This document shows, in pieces, positions 3,997-6,922 of a DNA stretch of 6,922 nucleotides (position 1 is the first letter of the stretch; every line of letters starts with the position of its first letter). The position numbers and the translations under genes are program-made. Origin of the DNA: Candidatus Woesearchaeota archaeon. GTDB lineage: Archaea > Nanobdellota > Nanobdellia > UBA10117 > WJKY01. The notes below the pieces were generated by a model that was not told where the DNA came from, searched no databases, and saw nothing but the letters and a program-made list of their open reading frames with translations. Location: NCBI GenBank assembly GCA_014728835.1, contig WJKY01000068.1:1-6922 (forward strand), in the 5' to 3' direction.

Positions 3997-4752
3997 ATGA
4001 AAATATTATCCTGGAATGTAAATGGTTTGCGAGCAGCTGAGAGAAAAGGTTTCTCAAAAAAATTCAAAAGATACAGTCCTGATATTATGTGCATCCAGGA
4101 AACACGTGCAAAAATTAAACAGCTTCCAAAAAGATTACAAGAACCAGAAGATTATCATGCTTATTTTAATATTGCAAAGAAAAAAGGATATAGTGGAGTA
4201 ACAGTTTATACAAAAGAAAAACCAAAAAAAGTTGAAACAAAACTTGGTATGAGGAGATTTGATAGAGAAGGAAGATTACTGAAATTAACTTTTCCAGAAT
4301 TTATTTTAATTAATTTTTACATACCATTTGGAGGACATCTTAAACAAAATCTTCCATATAAACTAAAAGTTTACAAACGTTTGCTAACTTATGTTCGTAA
4401 ACTAAAAAATAAAAAAGTAATTCTCACTGGCGACTTTAATATTGCACATACAGAATTAGATTTAGCAAGACCAAAGCAAAACAAAGATAGTATCATGTTC
4501 ACACCAGAAGAAAGAAAACAAATAGATAAATTAGTAAAAATAGGATACATAGATACATTTAGACACAAACATCCAAAGAAAAAGAAGTATACTTTCTGGA
4601 GCCAAAGAACACGCGCCAGAAAAAGAAATATTGGCTGGCGGATTGATTATTTTTTTGTTACAAAAAAATTATTAAAATCAGTAAAAAAATCATATATAAA
4701 ATCAAGAGTAATGGGATCTGATCATTGCCCAGTTGGTTTGACATTAAAATGA
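3997..4752 (+). CDS. xth: Exodeoxyribonuclease III / AP endonuclease
   Basis: 251 residues, the usual length for the ExoIII/APE1 family of the endonuclease/exonuclease/phosphatase fold. It cuts DNA 5' to abasic sites and removes 3' blocking groups in base-excision repair, using Mg2+. Visible motifs in order: SWNVNG (Asn7), CIQETR (metal ligand Glu35), a YxP motif at 108-110 (catalytic Tyr108), GDFN (Asp146, Asn148), ARPKQN in the loop after it, WRIDYFF, and the terminal SDHCPVG with Asp242-His243 as the catalytic pair. All key residues are present, so it should be active. The protein is lysine-rich, like its neighbours. Its Shine-Dalgarno sequence is 5 bases upstream, and its TGA overlaps the ATG of the next gene (ATGA at 4749-4752), so the two are translationally coupled. 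Confidence 0.93.
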   Translation: MKILSWNVNGLRAAERKGFSKKFKRYSPDIMCIQETRAKIKQLPKRLQEPEDYHAYFNIAKKKGYSGVTVYTKEKPKKVETKLGMRRFDREGRLLKLTFPEFILINFYIPFGGHLKQNLPYKLKVYKRLLTYVRKLKNKKVILTGDFNIAHTELDLARPKQNKDSIMFTPEERKQIDKLVKIGYIDTFRHKHPKKKKYTFWSQRTRARKRNIGWRIDYFFVTKKLLKSVKKSYIKSRVMGSDHCPVGLTLK

Positions 4753-5324
4753 ATTGCAAAATATATGTTTTCAGACATGGACAGACATATTATAACAGAG
4801 ATGGAATTTTCACTGGCTGGAAAGATTCTAAGCTAACATCTAAAGGAATTAAAGAAGCAAAAATAATTGCAAAGAAATTAAAAAATAAAAAATTCCAAGT
4901 CGCTTTCAGAACCAGACTCACGCGCTCCAAACAAACACTAAAAGAGGTTTTAAAATATCACCCAGAATGCAAGAAAATAATTGAAGACAACAGGATGATT
5001 GAAAGAAGTTATGGTAACTTAGAAGGAAAACACCACGATACTATCATCAAAAAATATGGAAAAGAACAATATGACAAATGGCACAGAGGTTTTGATGTTC
5101 GCCCACCAAAAGGTGAGTCATTTGCAGATGTTGAAAAGCGAGTAAAGAAATTTATAACTTACCTTAAAAAATACATAAAGAAACACAAAGTAAATATAGC
5201 AATATCAGCTCACGGAAACTCTATTCGTTTGTTTAGAAAAATAATAGAAAATGCTACCAAAAAGCAAGCAGTAAAATGGAACATACCATATACTAAATAT
5301 TTTGAATATACTATAAAGGTGTAA
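4749..5324 (+). CDS. gpmA: 2,3-BPG-dependent phosphoglycerate mutase-like histidine phosphatase
   Basis: 191 residues from the ATG that overlaps the xth stop. The frame extends to a GTG at 4725, but the ATGA overlap is the likelier start. Motifs of the histidine phosphatase superfamily are intact: RHGQT with His10 (phosphoryl acceptor), FTGWKDSKLTSKG (20-33), RTRLTRSKQT, ERSYGNLEG (acid Glu85), PPKGESF and SAHGNSIR with His155. FTGW, ERxYGxLEG, KYGKEQ and the WNIP near the C-terminus are specific to the dPGM (GpmA) branch, so interconversion of 3- and 2-phosphoglycerate in the cytoplasm is the best guess. It is shorter than bacterial GpmA (about 230-250), lacking the insert after the FDVRPP region. 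Many archaea use the unrelated metal-dependent enzyme instead, so a dPGM here may mark lateral transfer. A general sugar-phosphate phosphatase remains possible. Confidence 0.85.
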   Translation: MNCKIYVFRHGQTYYNRDGIFTGWKDSKLTSKGIKEAKIIAKKLKNKKFQVAFRTRLTRSKQTLKEVLKYHPECKKIIEDNRMIERSYGNLEGKHHDTIIKKYGKEQYDKWHRGFDVRPPKGESFADVEKRVKKFITYLKKYIKKHKVNIAISAHGNSIRLFRKIIENATKKQAVKWNIPYTKYFEYTIKV

Positions 5325-5325
5325 T

Positions 5326-5790
5326 ATGCTAAAATTAATCTTAAGTGCAATAATATTTATTTTACCTGCATACATAGCAAATTCAACACCAGTAATTGCA
5401 GGAAAATTACTTGGCAAATACAATGCACCAATTAGCAAAAAAATTCTTGGCAAAGGAAAAACCTGGGGCGGACTAATATTTGGTTTGCTTGCAGGAACTT
5501 TAGCAGGTTATTTTCTAAATGCACTGTATCTTGGATTTTTATTAAGCCTTGGCGCGCTTTTGGGAGATATAATAGGCAGTTTCATAAAACGGAGATTTGG
5601 ATTAAAACGCGGTACAGCAGTTCCTCTATTAGACCAGTATGATTTTCTAATAATAGCGCTTGCATTTGCATCATATATTAAAACACCAACACTAATACAA
5701 TTAATTATTATTTTAATTCTAACGCCACTGCTCCACATTTCCACAAACTTTATAGCATTTACTTTAAAGCTCAAGAAAGAGTGGTGGTAA
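5326..5790 (+). CDS. carS: CDP-archaeol synthase (CarS)
   Basis: 154 residues, typical for CarS (DUF46). It transfers CMP from CTP to 2,3-di-O-geranylgeranylglycerol phosphate, making CDP-archaeol in the membrane, the branch point for archaeal polar lipids. Signatures: Asn19-S-T-Pro22 in the first segment, GKGKTWGG (42-49), the LGDIIGSFIKRR loop (80-90; Asp81), DQYDF (103-107), and a late His137-x3-Asn141. Hydrophobic spans near 2-18, 47-65, 67-84, 105-119 and 122-147 fit a five-pass membrane protein. Start ATG lies 1 base after the preceding stop codon; AAAGGTG ending 4 bases before it is the ribosome site, overlapping the previous gene's last codons. It is cotranscribed with the mutase and is followed by the hairpin chain. 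Bacterial CdsA has a related but different signature. Confidence 0.92.
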   Translation: MLKLILSAIIFILPAYIANSTPVIAGKLLGKYNAPISKKILGKGKTWGGLIFGLLAGTLAGYFLNALYLGFLLSLGALLGDIIGSFIKRRFGLKRGTAVPLLDQYDFLIIALAFASYIKTPTLIQLIIILILTPLLHISTNFIAFTLKLKKEWW

Positions 5791-5877
5791 TCCGCAACTG
5801 CGGATGTAAGTAAGCGTATTGCTTTGCAATACACTGTCTCGCGAAGCGAGAACCGGTGCCAGCTGACGGAACAGCTG
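5790..5877 (+). repeat. Chain of four perfect mini-hairpins between carS and the PHP gene
   Basis: Four perfect stems occur in succession: ATCCGCA-AC-TGCGGAT (5790-5805), GTATTGC-TTT-GCAATAC (5816-5832), TCTCGC-GAA-GCGAGA (5837-5851) and CAGCTG-ACGGAA-CAGCTG (5860-5877). ACCGGT, itself a palindrome, lies between the last two. The third contains GCGAAGC, a known unusually stable mini-hairpin. The segment is richer in G+C than its surroundings and shares CTGCGGA with the 3950-3956 hairpin region. It could be a mobile-like repeat, a processing or termination element, or an mRNA-stability structure. No U-run follows. Confidence 0.7.
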
Positions 5878-5892
5878 AAAGAGTGATGTAAA

Positions 5893-6561
5893 ATGTTAAA
5901 ATTAGATTTACATGTACATACAAAATATTCAAATGATGGTTTTGAAGAAATTGTAGATTTAATCAAAAAAGCCAAAAAAATTGGTTTAGATGGTTTTGCA
6001 ATAACAGACCATGATACAGTTGCAGGTTTAAAGGAAGCTAAAAAACTTGCAGACAAAGAAAATTTTCTAATAATTCCCGGAATTGAAATTGCATCAAAAG
6101 ACGGAGACATAGTTGCACTTGGAATTAATAAAAAAATTCCAAAAAATCTATCAGCAAAAAAAACTATAAATAAAATACACGAGATGGGCGGCATAGCAAT
6201 TGCAGCTCATCCATTTGGAATGCTATATCACAGAAATTCAGTTGGCATCTTAGCTTCTGAATTGCCATTTGATGCTGTTGAAGCAATTAATTCCCGCTGT
6301 TATTCTGCGAATAATATAGCTCAGAAAATAGATAAAACAAAAATAGCAGGCAGCGACGCACATATAAAAGAAGAACTTGGAAGAGCTTATACTTTAGTTA
6401 ATGCAAAGCCAAACATTAAATCAATTCTAAACGCAATTAAAGCAGGTAAAACTAAACCAATTGGTAAAAGTATTAGATTTACAAACGTACTACAATATGC
6501 ATACATAAGAACACCTACTTTAATTTCTGAGAAGTTAAGTAAAATCTTTGGAAGAAAGTGA
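5893..6561 (+). CDS. PHP-domain metal-dependent phosphoesterase
   Basis: 222 residues, a stand-alone PHP (polymerase and histidinol phosphatase) domain. Metal-binding signatures are complete: DLHVHTKYS (His7, His9), ITDHDT (Asp39, His40), PGIEI (Glu65), AAHPFG (His106) and GSDAH (Asp155, His157). This arrangement matches the YciV/TrpH-type group of PHP phosphoesterases, whose characterised members hydrolyse nucleotide bisphosphates or short RNA 5' ends; substrate here is inferred, not shown. The last 30 residues are basic and probably not part of the fold. The ATG at 5893 follows GAGTGATG (5881-5888), a modest ribosome site, within 100 bases of carS and beyond the hairpin chain, so it may be the last gene of the operon. 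Its 3' end overlaps the convergent transferase by 47 bases. Confidence 0.88.
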   Translation: MLKLDLHVHTKYSNDGFEEIVDLIKKAKKIGLDGFAITDHDTVAGLKEAKKLADKENFLIIPGIEIASKDGDIVALGINKKIPKNLSAKKTINKIHEMGGIAIAAHPFGMLYHRNSVGILASELPFDAVEAINSRCYSANNIAQKIDKTKIAGSDAHIKEELGRAYTLVNAKPNIKSILNAIKAGKTKPIGKSIRFTNVLQYAYIRTPTLISEKLSKIFGRK

Positions 6562-6922
6562 TTACTGATAATGCCAGAAGCAACCAAAGTGCATAATATA
6601 AAACATCAAAATAAAATGCAGCAATTATTCCACCTAAACCAAGAATTAAAATTCGGTCTGCTCTACTTGCAATAGCAGTATAAAGTCTTTTTTTAGTAAG
6701 TGCTTGAGCTTGTGTTCCCATATAAGAAACTAATAATATTACAATAATAGTTGCAAAACCCAACCAATTAGGAATATTTGGATTAAATGCAATACCAACT
6801 AAAATAGCAATGTCAGCTAATCTGTCAAAGGTATGATCAAGAAAATCACCGAATTTGCTTGTTCCGTATTTTTTTGCAATTGCGCCATCCAATATATCAA
6901 GAAAACCATTTACAAAAACTAA
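6515..6922 (-). CDS. CDP-alcohol phosphatidyltransferase, 5' end beyond the window
   Basis: 135 C-terminal residues; the frame is open to the right edge, so about 50-70 N-terminal residues are missing. It carries the family signature with four aspartates: DILDG (Asp9, Asp12 of the visible part) then GDFLDHTFD (Asp29, Asp33), which bind two metal ions and the CDP diphosphate. Between DG and the conserved G there are 11 residues where the usual pattern has 12, and Lys replaces the usual Arg (AIAKK), so the family motif is slightly divergent. Four hydrophobic spans follow (about 36-50, 51-70, 87-103, 106-125). It should join CDP-archaeol to an alcohol such as inositol phosphate, glycerol phosphate or serine; FGDFLDHTFDR resembles archaeal archaetidylinositol-phosphate synthase-like members, but the headgroup cannot be read from this sequence. 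It is convergent with, and overlaps, the PHP gene. Confidence 0.85.
   Translation of the reverse strand, partial: LVFVNGFLDILDGAIAKKYGTSKFGDFLDHTFDRLADIAILVGIAFNPNIPNWLGFATIIVILLVSYMGTQAQALTKKRLYTAIASRADRILILGLGGIIAAFYFDVLYYALWLLLALSVITFFQRFYLTSQKLK

Noticed and set aside
4725..4748. Earlier GTG start for the mutase
   Set aside because: It lies within the conserved ExoIII C-terminus and adds eight residues before the RHG strand; the ATGA overlap at 4749 is the standard coupled start.
5790..5877. CRISPR array or transposon ends for the hairpin chain
   Set aside because: The four stems differ in sequence, have no regular spacers, no flanking direct repeats and no transposase nearby.
5508..6194. 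228-codon minus frame spanning carS, the hairpins and PHP
   Set aside because: It is antisense to two clearly identified genes and shows no motif; a shadow frame.

Overview
The window looks like AT-rich genomic DNA from an archaeon, most likely a small-genome DPANN lineage of the Woesearchaeota/Pacearchaeota kind. Evidence seen: a CDP-archaeol synthase (CarS), which belongs to archaeal ether-lipid synthesis; TATA boxes about 25 bases upstream of ATGs with no leader; short tightly packed genes; very AT-rich, lysine-rich coding. The lineage is inferred; there is no rRNA or marker gene to fix it.

Bases 1-50 hold the first 16 codons of a minus-strand gene resembling a stand-alone Lrp/AsnC ligand-binding (RAM) protein. 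Bases 51-469 are non-coding and rich in regulatory-looking structure: a TATA box flanked by two copies of an 11-bp repeat, a strong Shine-Dalgarno sequence with no convincing gene, and a cluster of GTGTT-containing sites ending in a perfect 20-bp palindrome just before a winged-helix protein with a very basic N-terminal tail (470-982).

Bases 1046-3364 are an island of four genes I cannot assign: two plus-strand (90 aa and 194 aa), converging on two minus-strand genes. One minus-strand gene (2172-2724/2772) is split by an apparent one-base frameshift; the other encodes 196 aa. The two minus-strand genes carry the same 14-bp TATA-containing element at nearly the same distance from an ATG, which argues for a duplicated promoter and for moving one start. 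The upstream copy also sits 26 bp before the divergent gene at 3427, so it can serve as a bidirectional promoter.

Bases 3427-5790 form a compact plus-strand operon: a winged-helix-like DNA-binding protein, exonuclease III (xth family), a 2,3-BPG-dependent phosphoglycerate mutase-like histidine phosphatase and CarS. The first gene appears leaderless and the internal genes have Shine-Dalgarno sequences or overlaps. After a roughly 100-base chain of four perfect mini-hairpins comes a PHP-domain phosphoesterase (5893-6561). It overlaps by 47 bases the 3' end of a convergent CDP-alcohol phosphatidyltransferase that runs off the right edge. CarS and this transferase would act in sequence: CarS makes CDP-archaeol, and the transferase swaps CMP for a polar headgroup. 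ExoIII, the mutase and PHP are housekeeping enzymes of DNA repair, glycolysis/gluconeogenesis and nucleotide or RNA turnover.

The least explained material is the 1046-3364 island, the phased operator array at 359-463 and the hairpin chain at 5790-5877.
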